A stretch of 64,000 nucleotides of DNA from Granulosicoccus sp045110475 (GCA_045110475.1 JBGCGC010000020.1:43295-107294); one strand, 5' to 3'; shown: positions 1 through 9,114, counted from the first letter of the stretch. The notes: generated from the sequence alone by a model not told the origin. Numbers and translations: made by a program.

Positions 1-954
1 TCTGAGGCAATTGTAAAAGCCGACGATAATATCGACACGGCCGTTGCTGCACTCGGCGTGCAGGATGCTTCGATTTTCGTAGCCGATCTGTTGGCAGACG
101 ATCTGCTGGCATTGTCGACAGCCTATCCGCAAAGCGTGATCATCAACATCCGGGCGACAGATGATCGATTACGTAACGCCGATTGCCAGGCCAATGTTCT
201 GCATGTGGCTCCCAGTCGCACCATGCTGGCGGACGGGCTTGTGCAGTTTCTGGTCTGGAAGAAATGGGATGAGTTGGTGCTGGTTACCGGTAGACACCCG
301 GAAGATGCGCTTTATGCCGAGGCCATGCGGGGTTCTGTGCAGCGATACGGGTTGGAGATGGTGGAAGAGAGACCATGGACATCTATCCCGGGTGCACGCA
401 GAACCGATTCCGGTCATCACAATCTGCAGCAAGAAATACCAACCTTTAGTCGCTTTGATGCCCATGATGTGGTTCTTGTCGCTGACGAGGCAGATGAATT
501 CGGTGAATATTTCTCCTATCGTACCGATGCACCGCGCCCGGTTGCCGGTACGCAGGGGCTGACGCCCACCACCTGGCATCGATCACAAGAGCAGTGGGGG
601 GCAACCCAGATACAAAGGCGTTTTTTAAAACTCGCCAATCGATACATGACTCCTCGCGACTACAGTGGCTGGGCTGCCATGCGCAGTATTGGTGAAGCTG
701 TTACCCAGACATCAAGTAATGCGGCTGACGATATTCGCGAGTTTTTATTATCAGACCGATTCAATCTTGCAGGTTTCAAGGGTGTGCCGTTGACATTCAG
801 AAACTGGAATGGACAACTGCGACAGCCCATACTGGTAGTGGGACCACGAATGCTGGTAAGCGTATCACCGCAGGATGGTTTTTTGCATCCAGTCAGTATT
901 CTGGACACCATCGGTTTCGACAAGGCGCAGTCCGGCTGCGAAAAATTTCAGTAA
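1..954 (+). CDS. PQQ-dependent alcohol oxidation ABC-type binding protein (3' part)
   Basis: The frame is open from base 1, so the start lies outside the window and about 317 C-terminal residues are seen. It resembles the periplasmic type-1 binding proteins that accompany PQQ-dependent alcohol dehydrogenase systems; the C-terminal stretch with FLLSDRFNLAGFKG and NGQLRQPILV is typical of that family. Its role is thought to be in an ABC uptake or export system linked to alcohol oxidation, with unknown ligand. The next gene, a PQQ-associated beta-propeller beginning 25 bases downstream, supports the assignment. No ATPase or permease of the system is visible here, so they would have to be upstream. 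An in-frame GTG at 58 could be mistaken for a start, but codons before it read through as protein. Confidence 0.8.
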   Translation, partial: SEAIVKADDNIDTAVAALGVQDASIFVADLLADDLLALSTAYPQSVIINIRATDDRLRNADCQANVLHVAPSRTMLADGLVQFLVWKKWDELVLVTGRHPEDALYAEAMRGSVQRYGLEMVEERPWTSIPGARRTDSGHHNLQQEIPTFSRFDAHDVVLVADEADEFGEYFSYRTDAPRPVAGTQGLTPTTWHRSQEQWGATQIQRRFLKLANRYMTPRDYSGWAAMRSIGEAVTQTSSNAADDIREFLLSDRFNLAGFKGVPLTFRNWNGQLRQPILVVGPRMLVSVSPQDGFLHPVSILDTIGFDKAQSGCEKFQ

Positions 955-979
955 ACCTTCAAACGAATGTACAGAATCC

Positions 980-1954
980 ATGAATAGATCATATCGCCAT
1001 GTGTTGCTTGGTCTGCTGTTGAGCTTAGCTGCGACACATACTTACGGCTACACCATCTATGTGTCCAACGAAAAGGACAACACAATCTCAGTCATTGATG
1101 GTGAATCCCTCGAAGTGGTGGAAACCATCGACGTCGGGCAGCGTCCGCGTGGCATAGTATTGAGTAACGACGGAAAACTGTTGTACATGTGTACCAGTGA
1201 CGATAACCATGTTGAAGTCATGGATGTTGAAACCAAGGAAATTCTGCATACACTGCCCTCTGGTCCTGATCCGGAGCTCATGGCGCTTAGTCCGGATGGC
1301 AGGTACTTGTACATCGCCAATGAGGACGACAATCTGGTAACAGTCGTTGATGTTGAGGAACGATTGAAAGTGACAGAGATTCCCGTAGGAATAGAGCCCG
1401 AAGGCATCGGGCTCAGTCCAGACGGCAAATGGCTGGTCAATACCTCAGAGACCACCAACATGGCGCATTTTATCGATACTGAAACACTGGAAATCGAGGC
1501 CAATGTGCTGGTAGACACCCGTCCGCGCGTCGCTCAGTTCACCAGTGATGGAAGCGAAGTGTGGGTATCTGCAGAGATCGGTGGAACCGTTGCAGTGATT
1601 GATACTGACACCAAGGAAATAAAGACGCGGATAACGTTTGATGTTCGTGGGTTGCCGCCCGAAACCATTCAGCCTGTGGGGATCAAGCTGTCCACCGATG
1701 GCAGTAATAAGGCCTATATTGCTCTTGGACCTTCTGCTCGCGTGGCCGTGGTGGATATGACAAGTTTTGAGGTTGAGGATTACATGCTGGTTGGGCCTCG
1801 CGTCTGGAATCTTGAATTTTCGCCAGATCAGAAAAGACTGTTTACAACGAATGGGATCAGTGGTGATGTCTCTGTCATTGATCTTGAAAAACAGCGAGTC
1901 ATCAAGTCAGTGAAAGTCGGCCGCCTGCCATGGGGCATAGTGGTGCGCCCATGA
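980..1954 (+). CDS. PQQ-associated YVTN beta-propeller protein
   Basis: Secreted beta-propeller of 324 residues. A signal peptide occupies about residues 1-25 (basic MNRSYRH then a leucine-rich core). The rest is a run of about seven YVTN-type blades with repeated DG..LY.AN/S..D and VIDxxT motifs, including IANEDDNLVTVVDV and TSETTNMAHFIDT, close to the PQQ-dependent catabolism-associated beta-propeller family. Function within alcohol oxidation is not settled; a periplasmic scaffold or binding role is usual speculation. I use ATG 980 rather than an earlier in-frame start at 875 because only this start gives a signal peptide and avoids overlapping the upstream gene. The stop overlaps the next start in an ATGA. 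Confidence 0.9.
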   Translation: MNRSYRHVLLGLLLSLAATHTYGYTIYVSNEKDNTISVIDGESLEVVETIDVGQRPRGIVLSNDGKLLYMCTSDDNHVEVMDVETKEILHTLPSGPDPELMALSPDGRYLYIANEDDNLVTVVDVEERLKVTEIPVGIEPEGIGLSPDGKWLVNTSETTNMAHFIDTETLEIEANVLVDTRPRVAQFTSDGSEVWVSAEIGGTVAVIDTDTKEIKTRITFDVRGLPPETIQPVGIKLSTDGSNKAYIALGPSARVAVVDMTSFEVEDYMLVGPRVWNLEFSPDQKRLFTTNGISGDVSVIDLEKQRVIKSVKVGRLPWGIVVRP

Positions 1955-2580
1955 AAAAACTCGTCAGACGGGTCTGTGTATCGGTGAGTTACGGCATTGC
2001 TGTGCTAGCGGTCATGGTCGTTCAGGCGCAAGAGATCGATCCAGAGTGGCCATGTATTCAGCGACTGATTCCTGAGGTCTCGCCTGCCGTGATGTGGCCT
2101 GTCCCGGTTGAAGACAGCATGCGCAAACAATATCGGCAGGATACCCGGATAAGAGCACTGGCTGAGGAGCTGGGTGATATTGAATCTTTCACCGAAGCCC
2201 ATCAACAATCGATCACCGATTTTGCCGATAGCGTGTCAGAGCCCGAACGGGAGTTACAGCTTACGCTGCTTGCCACTGGCGTGGTGGATGTCAGTAATCG
2301 CATTCGAAAAGATTACATCAGTGGTATCAAGCGATATACACGACAGCAAATTGCTATTTCCGAACAGATTGAAAGTTCTCTCAACGAACTCAGCTTGCTT
2401 GATGGACAGGATGGTGGCAACACAGCGGATGCGCGACTGGAAGTTCAGGAAACGCTGCGCTGGCACGAACGTGTCTATGATCAGCGTGAACGCTCAATAC
2501 AGCTTTTGTGCGAGGCTCCAGTCGAACTGGAGCAGGAACTCAGCGAAGTGTTGAGATTCACTGCGCAGTATCTTCCGTAG
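1951..2580 (+). CDS. Small exported helical protein in PQQ operon
   Basis: Exported protein of 209 residues with no function I can assign. A signal peptide spans about residues 1-27 (MKKLVRRV, hydrophobic core, VQAQ cleavage region). The mature N-terminus carries DPEWPCIQRLIPEVS followed by a tryptophan-proline segment, a pattern I associate with uncharacterised proteins of PQQ-alcohol dehydrogenase clusters. The remainder is predicted mostly helical and rich in charged residues. Start ATG 1951 overlaps the propeller stop (ATGA), so translation is coupled and the product probably works with the propeller and binding protein. A single pair of cysteines (near residues 34 and 190) could form a disulfide. 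Confidence 0.7.
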   Translation: MKKLVRRVCVSVSYGIAVLAVMVVQAQEIDPEWPCIQRLIPEVSPAVMWPVPVEDSMRKQYRQDTRIRALAEELGDIESFTEAHQQSITDFADSVSEPERELQLTLLATGVVDVSNRIRKDYISGIKRYTRQQIAISEQIESSLNELSLLDGQDGGNTADARLEVQETLRWHERVYDQRERSIQLLCEAPVELEQELSEVLRFTAQYLP

Positions 2581-2584
2581 CCTC

Positions 2585-3592
2585 ATGTTCAAGCGTGACA
2601 GGTTGGAGGAACGCTTGAAAAATCGCCCTACACTATCGGCGTTTTGTATTATCACTGCCATTTGTTTGCCAACCATTTATCTACCAACAATAGTTCATGC
2701 GCAGGTAGCAGAAGAAGATAAGCCTCTTGATTTTTCGTTCACTCTCACCGCACCCGGAGAGAAGGTTACGATTGACGAATTTCGGCTTCACGTCAGCTGC
2801 CTGGGCTCTGGCCAGACGACGGTGCTCTTCGAGGCTGGTCTGGGTGGGAGTTCCATGGAATGGATTCCCATTCAGGAGCAAATTGCTGAGCGAGCGCGTG
2901 CGTGCGTCTACGACAGGGCAGGTTACGCATGGAGCGACCCTTCACCGCATCCAAGCGATGCACAATCTCTGTCTCGTGAAGCTGACATCATGCTCGATAG
3001 AATTGGTGCTGATGGTCCCTTGTTGCTGGTCGGGCATTCCTTCGGCGGGTTTGTCATAAGAGAACTGGCCCTGCTTCGCAAGGCTGAAATGATAGGCATG
3101 ATTCTGGTCGATGCATCGCATGAAGATCAACTTCCCAGACTCGAAAAACTGGTAGGCAAGAACATGATGCCGCGGGGAACCAGTTTTTTTGTCTCACCGC
3201 CAAAGCCGCCAGAGTCCTTGCCTGAAGACCTGCAAAGGAAAATTCAGGCGTTCTCGCGCATGCGCAAGACCTATGTGGCATTGCATTCAGAAATGCAGTT
3301 CTTTCGTGAATCCGCCAGCCAGGTTCGGCGTGACCGTGTTGTGGTGGATTATCCGGTGACCGTTGTCAGTCGCGGTCAGGATTTATACACACTGCAAGAG
3401 CTGGGAGAACAGAAAACCGCAATATGGGAGGATCTCCAGAAGGACCTTGCGACGTTAAGCTCGCAATCAACAAGAATAGTTGCTACGCAGAACGGTCATC
3501 ATGTGCACACGGAAAACCCTGAACTCATCATACAGGTTATTAACGACATACTTGACGGCAAACAATCTGAAGGTAAGGGCGAGGATAAGTGA
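2585..3592 (+). CDS. Exported or membrane-anchored alpha/beta hydrolase
   Basis: Alpha/beta-hydrolase of 335 residues. A hydrophobic segment at about residues 17-37 (ending IVHAQ) is a signal peptide or anchor, so it acts in the periplasm. The nucleophile elbow is GHSFGG around residue 150; a candidate acid is in ILVDASHEDQ or the later GQDLYTL loop, and the catalytic histidine is in NGHHVHTENP near residue 305. VLFEAGLGGSS provides the oxyanion-hole turn. Substrate cannot be told from sequence. It starts 4 bases after the preceding stop, and its own stop overlaps the GTG start of the SoxC-type gene, so it is probably cotranscribed with soxCD. Confidence 0.82.
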   Translation: MFKRDRLEERLKNRPTLSAFCIITAICLPTIYLPTIVHAQVAEEDKPLDFSFTLTAPGEKVTIDEFRLHVSCLGSGQTTVLFEAGLGGSSMEWIPIQEQIAERARACVYDRAGYAWSDPSPHPSDAQSLSREADIMLDRIGADGPLLLVGHSFGGFVIRELALLRKAEMIGMILVDASHEDQLPRLEKLVGKNMMPRGTSFFVSPPKPPESLPEDLQRKIQAFSRMRKTYVALHSEMQFFRESASQVRRDRVVVDYPVTVVSRGQDLYTLQELGEQKTAIWEDLQKDLATLSSQSTRIVATQNGHHVHTENPELIIQVINDILDGKQSEGKGEDK

Positions 3593-4896
3593 CGGATGAG
3601 ACTGACACTGATCGCTTGCAAACCTTTGCGTTGCAGGCTCCTGGTGTCGACGAAAAATCCATGGCTGAGGAACCCGTGGGAAATGCACCACTTCCGAGAC
3701 GTCAATTTTTGCACCGTGCGACGCTTGGTTTAACAACACTAAGCGCCGGTGCAGCCCTGTCCGCCACACCACATGAAAGCTGGCTTGAAGCAGGCTCCGG
3801 GTTCACCAACTACGGTCAGGCAGATACAGAGGCGAACGGCATCATTCGCTGGATTTCTGCAAACCCGGCAGTACCGGGCGAAGGTGTTAGCTGGACACCC
3901 CTGCACGAGTTGGAAGGCACGATTACGCCTAACGGGCTGCACTTCGAAAGGCATCACAATGGTATTCCAGAAGTTGATGCAAACAAGTGGACACTGTATC
4001 TACACGGTGGCGTTGATCGCGCATTGTCTTTTTCACTTGAAGCGCTGCGTCGCTACCCAATGGAATCAAGGACTGGTTTTATAGAATGTGGAGGGAACAG
4101 CAACACACTGTGGCGCGATACGCCGACACAAGCTGCTGCTGGTCACTTACACGGTTTGGTGTCATGCGCCGAATGGACAGGCGTACGTTTGTCCATTTTG
4201 CTGGAAGAGGCTGGCATTGAGGCGGATGCTCAATGGCTTATTGCTGATGGACTTGATGCATCGGGTGTCACTGTCAGTCTGCCGTTGAGCAAATGCCTTG
4301 ATGATGTATTGGTTGCGCTCTACCAGAATGGAGAGCCCCTGCGTCGTGAAAACGGTTTTCCCGCCAGACTTTTTGTTCCCGGCTGGGAAGGTATTGTCAA
4401 CACAAAATGGTTGCGATCATTGCAAGTGTCAACAACACCTTTGTGGTCGAAATTCGATACCGTCAGCTATACCGATTTAATGCAAGACGGTCGTGCCGAT
4501 CGTATGACATTTACCATGGGGGTGAAATCCGTGATTACCTCTCCTTCTTTGGGTGACAATCTCGAGCCCGGGTTTTGCGAGATACGCGGTCTTGCCTGGA
4601 GTGGTGCGGGGTCTATCGACAGCGTGGAGGTTAGTACTGATGGCGGCCTGACATGGCGCCAGACAAAGCTGCAAACCCCCGTTCTAGACAAGTCGCTTAC
4701 GCGATTTACGATTGCGTGGCAGTGGACAGGAGAGCCTTGTGTGTTAATGAGCCGCGCGTTAGATTCCGCCGGACGGGTACAACCAACTCGAAAGGCGTTG
4801 ATTGGCGAAAAAGGTAGCAACGCGTACTACCACTTCAATGCGATTCTGGCGTGGGAGGTCTTTGCTGATGGAACGCTCAGGCATGTGTATAGTTGA
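3589..4896 (+). CDS. soxC: SoxC-type sulfane/sulfite dehydrogenase, molybdenum subunit
   Basis: Periplasmic molybdenum-cofactor enzyme of the sulfite oxidase family, 435 residues, a usual length for SoxC. With SoxD it takes electrons from sulfur intermediates, classically the protein-bound sulfane sulfur of SoxY. A twin-arginine signal is visible as RRQFLHRA at residues 37-44. The molybdenum-ligating cysteine is Cys167 in FIECGGNSNTLW; the dimerisation domain follows after about residue 290. The GTG start overlaps the upstream stop (GTGA). The partner cytochrome overlaps its 3' end. No soxXYZAB genes are in the window, so the physiological substrate could instead be free sulfite, as for SorAB; the cytochrome partner favours SoxCD. 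Confidence 0.87.
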   Translation: MTDETDTDRLQTFALQAPGVDEKSMAEEPVGNAPLPRRQFLHRATLGLTTLSAGAALSATPHESWLEAGSGFTNYGQADTEANGIIRWISANPAVPGEGVSWTPLHELEGTITPNGLHFERHHNGIPEVDANKWTLYLHGGVDRALSFSLEALRRYPMESRTGFIECGGNSNTLWRDTPTQAAAGHLHGLVSCAEWTGVRLSILLEEAGIEADAQWLIADGLDASGVTVSLPLSKCLDDVLVALYQNGEPLRRENGFPARLFVPGWEGIVNTKWLRSLQVSTTPLWSKFDTVSYTDLMQDGRADRMTFTMGVKSVITSPSLGDNLEPGFCEIRGLAWSGAGSIDSVEVSTDGGLTWRQTKLQTPVLDKSLTRFTIAWQWTGEPCVLMSRALDSAGRVQPTRKALIGEKGSNAYYHFNAILAWEVFADGTLRHVYS

Positions 4897-5521
4897 ACGA
4901 GGATTGCGAGTCGCAGGGGCTACCCTGGTCAACAGCTTGCCAACGGTCAATGGCCAGTCTGCGAATCTGAGTCGTCTCAGGCGTTTATTCGTGTTGTTGA
5001 TGGCAGTTTGTATGTTTTTATTTTCAACAGCGCAAGCCGCCAACGATTCTACGGATACCTCTATCCCCAACGATATCAATCTGGGTGTTGTGTTAACTGA
5101 TAGTCAACGCAACAGTCTGCCCGGACATGTGTTCACTGACGGGACGGGTTTGCCGGATGGGAAAGGTACCAGCGTTGTGGGCGAACCGCTGTATGCACAG
5201 CATTGTGCAAGTTGTCACGGCTCGGTGGGGCAAGGCGGAAAAGCTCTGGAGCTTGTGGGTGATGCCAGTTTGCTGGCAAGCGACTATCCAGATAGAGGGA
5301 TAGGCGTTTACTGGCCTTACGCGTCCACGCTATACGAATACATAAACCGTTCGATGCCACCTGCCACCCCCGGGATGTTCACTGTCGATGAACTTTATTC
5401 GATTATTGCCCACTTGCTTGAACTTAATGAGCTACTTGAGCCTGGCTTTGTGTTGGACAAGCGATCGCTGAGTGGGCTGAAGCTTCCTAACCGGGATGGC
5501 TTTGATACGATTGCCCGGTAG
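4868..5521 (+). CDS. soxD: SoxD-type monoheme cytochrome c
   Basis: c-type cytochrome of about 217 residues, electron acceptor of the SoxC subunit. The heme motif CASCH sits at Cys113-Cys116-His117; the distal methionine is probably within RSMPPATPGM. The C-terminal segment (YWPYASTLYEYINRSMP, then a conserved LPNRDGF) resembles SoxD. Only one heme site is present and the protein is shorter than the diheme SoxD of Paracoccus. ATG 4868 is chosen because GGAGGT at 4854-4859 sits 8 bases before it; it overlaps soxC by 29 bases. The N-terminus is unusual: the hydrophobic export segment (LFVLLMAVCMFLF) begins only at about residue 40, so a later start such as GTG 4991 cannot be excluded. Confidence 0.83.
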   Translation: MERSGMCIVERGLRVAGATLVNSLPTVNGQSANLSRLRRLFVLLMAVCMFLFSTAQAANDSTDTSIPNDINLGVVLTDSQRNSLPGHVFTDGTGLPDGKGTSVVGEPLYAQHCASCHGSVGQGGKALELVGDASLLASDYPDRGIGVYWPYASTLYEYINRSMPPATPGMFTVDELYSIIAHLLELNELLEPGFVLDKRSLSGLKLPNRDGFDTIAR

Positions 5522-5597
5522 TGGGTTGAGTTAGTATCGATGCGCTGTGCGGATGGATACGGCGCGTGCGCTGGCATCACGAGATCTTGCAGGTAAC

Positions 5598-5635
5598 GCC
5601 CCTGTCACAGCAGGATACTCCAGTGTGACAGGGGC
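5598..5635. terminator. Strong hairpin between convergent soxD and frmA
   Basis: Perfect 12-bp inverted repeat GCCCCTGTCACA (5598-5609) and TGTGACAGGGGC (5624-5635) with a 14-base loop. It lies between two convergent genes. There is no T-tract on either side, so it may be a bidirectional stop that needs Rho or simply an mRNA 3'-end stabiliser. The octamer CCCACTAG follows at 5641-5648 and contains the frmA stop codon. Confidence 0.6.
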
Positions 5636-5644
5636 CGTGCCCCA

Positions 5645-6760
5645 CTAGTAAAGTACCACGCTGCGAATGCTCTCACCCGAGTGCATCAGGTCAAAGGCCT
5701 TGTTGATATCATCAAGTGGCATGGTGTGTGTAATGAGGCTATCTATATCGATACGACCATCCATGTACATGTCAACGATCTTCGGGACATCGGTTCGGCC
5801 TCTGGCGCCACCGAAAGCGCTTCCACGCCATACTCTTCCTGTGACTAATTGAAAAGGCCGGGTGCTGATTTCCTTGCCTGCGCCAGCTACACCGATGACT
5901 ACGCTCTCACCCCAACCCTTGTGGCAGCATTCGAGAGCTGCACGCATGACATCTACATTGCCGATGCATTCGAAGGAGTAATCTGCGCCACCGCCTGTGA
6001 GCTCTACCAGATGATCGACAAGGTTGTCGCCATGCTCTTTTGGATTGACGAAGTGAGTCATACCGAACTTCTCGGCAACGGCTTTTTTGTCATCATTCAG
6101 ATCGACGCCAACGATTTGGCGAGCACCTATCATACGCAAGCCCTGAATAACGTTGAGTCCGATGCCGCCGAGTCCGAAAACGACGGCAGTGCAATTAGGC
6201 TCTGCCTTGGCTGTAAACATGACAGCACCGACGCCTGTGGTAACACCACAACCGATGTAGCAGATTTTTTCGAAGGAGGCGTCCTTGCGCACTTTTGCCA
6301 ATGAAATTTCTGGAAGTACCGTGTGATTGGCAAACGTCGAGCAACCCATATAATGCAAAATAGGCTTGCCGTTGTAGGAAAATCGTGATGTGCCATCAGG
6401 CATGAGGCCCTGGCCTTGAGTAGAGCGAACTTTCTGGCACAGATTGGTTTTGGGATTAAGGCAGTATTCGCATTCTCGACATTCTGGTGTGTACAGGGGA
6501 ATGACATGATCACCGGGCACAAGGCTGGTAACGCCCGGGCCCACTTCCAGCACGACACCGGCACCTTCATGACCGAGGATGGCGGGGAATGCACCTTCAG
6601 GGTCAGCTCCTGAGCGTGTAAATTCGTCGGTATGACAGATCCCCGTAGCCTTGATTTCGACCAGAACTTCTCCGGCCTTGGGGCCTTCAAGATCGACTTC
6701 GACAATCTCTAAGGGTTTACCTGCTTCAAAAGCTACAGCTGCGCGGGTTTTCATACTCAC
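5645..6760 (-). CDS. frmA: S-(hydroxymethyl)glutathione dehydrogenase (class III ADH)
   Basis: Zinc-dependent medium-chain dehydrogenase of 371 residues that oxidises the glutathione adduct of formaldehyde to S-formylglutathione; cytoplasmic, formaldehyde detoxification or C1 dissimilation. Catalytic zinc region GICHTDEFT, GHEGAGVV and the structural-zinc loop with four cysteines (CRECEYCLNPKTNLC) are present; the NAD site is GLGGIGLNVIQG. C-terminal RSVVLY is standard for the class. A good ribosome site (GGAG, 5 bases before ATG) supports the start. It stands alone, with no frmB or regulator beside it. The formaldehyde it removes could come from PQQ alcohol oxidation (left end) or from methanethiol produced after DMSP demethylation. 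Confidence 0.95.
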   Translation of the reverse strand: MSMKTRAAVAFEAGKPLEIVEVDLEGPKAGEVLVEIKATGICHTDEFTRSGADPEGAFPAILGHEGAGVVLEVGPGVTSLVPGDHVIPLYTPECRECEYCLNPKTNLCQKVRSTQGQGLMPDGTSRFSYNGKPILHYMGCSTFANHTVLPEISLAKVRKDASFEKICYIGCGVTTGVGAVMFTAKAEPNCTAVVFGLGGIGLNVIQGLRMIGARQIVGVDLNDDKKAVAEKFGMTHFVNPKEHGDNLVDHLVELTGGGADYSFECIGNVDVMRAALECCHKGWGESVVIGVAGAGKEISTRPFQLVTGRVWRGSAFGGARGRTDVPKIVDMYMDGRIDIDSLITHTMPLDDINKAFDLMHSGESIRSVVLY

Positions 6761-6867
6761 TCCTGTTATTGGTTTGGCACTGATGATAAACGTAAAGCCG
6801 AGTCAGTGAAAGCAGGGTTTAAACGCCAAATAGAACATCGGGTGGGTTAATGCCGGTTAATGCCCAA

Positions 6868-7800
6868 TTAGCGCTGGTAGGGATTGTCATGTTCCGGCCC
6901 CGGCGGCTTGAATCGCTTGTGCATCCAGAAATATTGCTCAGGCTGGGATCTTACCTGAGCTTCGAACAAATCATTGACCTGTTGAGTGGCTTGCTGATCA
7001 TCGTCGCTACCGATGATCAATGGCTGTCCGATAGTCAAGGTGTAACGTCCGGTGTTGCCATGACGCGTTGGTACCAGCGGCAATACGATTGCTCCGGTCA
7101 TGCTGGCAATCCGCCGTGTCCCGGCGGTTGTCAGCACTGCCTGATTAAAAAATTGTGTCTCTATGCCTCCATGGCTGCGGGATACGCTCTGATCGGGTGA
7201 ATACCAGACCACCTCGCCTTGCTTCAATTTACGAATCACCTGACGCATCTGCCGATTGTCTATGAGAGATTGCAAAAATCGACTGCGACGATTGGTCAGG
7301 AAAGCAGCAAACAGTGCATTCTTCGGTGGATCAAATACCGCAGATACCGGATAGCGAGGCCCGAGGATAGCGGCGTTCATTTCCAGCAAACTGAAGTGTG
7401 CCTGTAAAAGAATGACACCGCGGTTTAATGAGAGGGCTTGCTCCAGATTATCGGCGCCCTTGAGTGTAAATCGGTGATCGTAGAAACTCGTTGGCCGGAA
7501 CCACAGACTGGCGCCCTCTGCAATACTCATTCCCACATGTGCGTAAACCTTGCGCGCCATCTGGACTCTTGTCTCGAGGCTTGTGTCTGGAAAACCAATG
7601 GCAAGGTTAGTCAATGTAACGCGGCGCCGAGCCGGTAGAAGATGCCAGACAAGCGAGCCGATCTGCCGGCCTATAGCAAGTTGTGTGTCGTAGGGCAGTC
7701 TGGAAAGTAGCCACAGCAGCGAAATTCCAAGCCAGGTTGGCCAGTAACGAGGCGACAGATAGGATCGCCAGTTAATGGGGTACGATGAAGAATCAGTCAT
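6868..7800 (-). CDS. LpxL/LpxM-type lipid A acyltransferase
   Basis: Inner-membrane lysophospholipid acyltransferase-fold enzyme, 310 residues, of the late lipid A acyltransferase family (acyl-ACP dependent secondary acylation). An N-terminal membrane segment (WPTWLGISLLWLLSRLP) is followed by the conserved LTNLAIGFPD and the HX4E catalytic motif as HFSLLE. The downstream segments VVWYSPDQSVSRS, TGAIVLPLVPTR and the C-terminal QYFWMHKRFK are also diagnostic. ATG 7800 is used; a longer frame to 7983 exists but overlaps the divergent LhgO-like gene. LpxL and LpxM cannot be told apart here. A perfect 10-bp tandem duplication GGTTAATGCC lies at 6845-6864 just after the stop. Confidence 0.9.
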   Translation of the reverse strand: MTDSSSYPINWRSYLSPRYWPTWLGISLLWLLSRLPYDTQLAIGRQIGSLVWHLLPARRRVTLTNLAIGFPDTSLETRVQMARKVYAHVGMSIAEGASLWFRPTSFYDHRFTLKGADNLEQALSLNRGVILLQAHFSLLEMNAAILGPRYPVSAVFDPPKNALFAAFLTNRRSRFLQSLIDNRQMRQVIRKLKQGEVVWYSPDQSVSRSHGGIETQFFNQAVLTTAGTRRIASMTGAIVLPLVPTRHGNTGRYTLTIGQPLIIGSDDDQQATQQVNDLFEAQVRSQPEQYFWMHKRFKPPGPEHDNPYQR

Positions 7801-7888
7801 CAAACTGGCTGGGGTGAAGAAAACTGGTTGATCATTGTAGTCTTGAAAGACGGATTGCGCAGGCTGAATCTGGAGGTGAGTGTCGGGA

Positions 7889-9010
7889 ATGAGCGTCGAT
7901 TGCGAATGTGTGGTTATCGGAAGCGGTGTCGTGGGTCTTGCGATAGCCGCCAATCTGGCCGCACGCGGACGTGAAGTTATCATTCTGGAGTCCGAAGCAG
8001 ACTATGGCAGTGTCACCAGCGCCAGAAACTCCGAAGTCATCCATGCCGGAATTTACTACGCGGCACACAGTCTGAAGGCGCGCTACTGCGTACGTGGCAA
8101 ACAGCTCCTGTACGCATATTGCAAGCAACGGCACATTCCTCATCAACGGTGTGGAAAACTGATTGTTGCTACTGATCAGGCGCAGCTTCAGCAACTTGAA
8201 CAGATCAGAATGCGAGCACAGGCAAACGGCGTAAGCGATCTTGTCTTTCTGACAAAAGATAAGGCACAGTCACTGGAGCCCATGCTGGCCTGTACCGGCG
8301 CGTTGCTGTCTCCTTCAACCGGGATACTGGATAGTCACGCATTCATGGTATCGCTCTTGGGTGATGCGGAGAATCTGGGGGCCATACTTGCGCGTGGCAC
8401 GCGTGTCGACAAGATTCAGTTTAGTGAAAACCATGCCTGCTATAAGTTGCTGACGAGCAGCGATCAGCAAGTGACGCTAACAGCACGGCAAGTCATCAAC
8501 GCTGCTGGTCATGGTGCGTCCGCATTGGCAAATTCGATTGAGCAGATACCAGACAGACTACGGACGCAATCGGTCATGTCCAAGGGAAATTATTTCTCAC
8601 TGTCAATGAAATCCCCGTTTTCACGTCTGGTCTATCCAGTGCCTGAAGAAGGCGGACTGGGTGTGCACTTGACGATCGATCTGGCAGGGCGAGCGCGTTT
8701 TGGGCCGGATGTGGAACCGGTGGTTTGTGAGGATTATGCTGTCAACCCGGCTCGCGCTGATGGCTTTGCAGTTGCGATACGCAAATACTGGCCAGAGTTG
8801 CCAGACAATGCACTGCACCCGGATTATTCAGGAATACGACCACGTGTTCGTTCTGGTGGGGAGCTGTATTCCGACTTTATTTTGCAGGGGCCAGCGCAAC
8901 ACGGATTGTCAGGGCTGGTTAATCTTCTGGGCATTGAGTCACCAGGCCTTACCGCAGCTCTGGCTATTGCCGAGACTGTGAGCGACATGATTGACCAGAA
9001 GCCTTACTAG
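7889..9010 (+). CDS. LhgO-like FAD-dependent L-2-hydroxyglutarate oxidase/dehydrogenase
   Basis: FAD-dependent oxidoreductase of the DAO superfamily, 373 residues. The N-terminal dinucleotide motif is VVIGSGVVGLAIAANLA with ILESE ending the ADP-binding fold; TSARNSEVIHAGIYY and the C-terminal SGIRPRV...LLGIESPGLTAALAIAE are the signatures of L-2-hydroxyglutarate dehydrogenases (L2HGDH/LhgO). It probably returns L-2-hydroxyglutarate, a side product of malate dehydrogenase, to 2-oxoglutarate and passes electrons to the membrane quinone pool or oxygen. ATG 7889 is preferred to GTG 7880, because GGAGGTG at 7872-7878 leaves only 1-2 bases before the GTG. Divergent from lpxL with an 88-bp gap. Confidence 0.85.
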   Translation: MSVDCECVVIGSGVVGLAIAANLAARGREVIILESEADYGSVTSARNSEVIHAGIYYAAHSLKARYCVRGKQLLYAYCKQRHIPHQRCGKLIVATDQAQLQQLEQIRMRAQANGVSDLVFLTKDKAQSLEPMLACTGALLSPSTGILDSHAFMVSLLGDAENLGAILARGTRVDKIQFSENHACYKLLTSSDQQVTLTARQVINAAGHGASALANSIEQIPDRLRTQSVMSKGNYFSLSMKSPFSRLVYPVPEEGGLGVHLTIDLAGRARFGPDVEPVVCEDYAVNPARADGFAVAIRKYWPELPDNALHPDYSGIRPRVRSGGELYSDFILQGPAQHGLSGLVNLLGIESPGLTAALAIAETVSDMIDQKPY

Positions 9011-9114
9011 TGACCCACGCGGGTGGTTTGAAATCACTTTTTAACAGGCGCCCCCAACATACATGATGCACACTGCCTAAATCCATAGTGGATAGTCTGG
9101 AGCAGGGGAAAACG

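Noticed and set aside
875..979. Earlier start for the beta-propeller protein
   Set aside because: It would overlap the preceding gene by 80 bases and bury the signal peptide.
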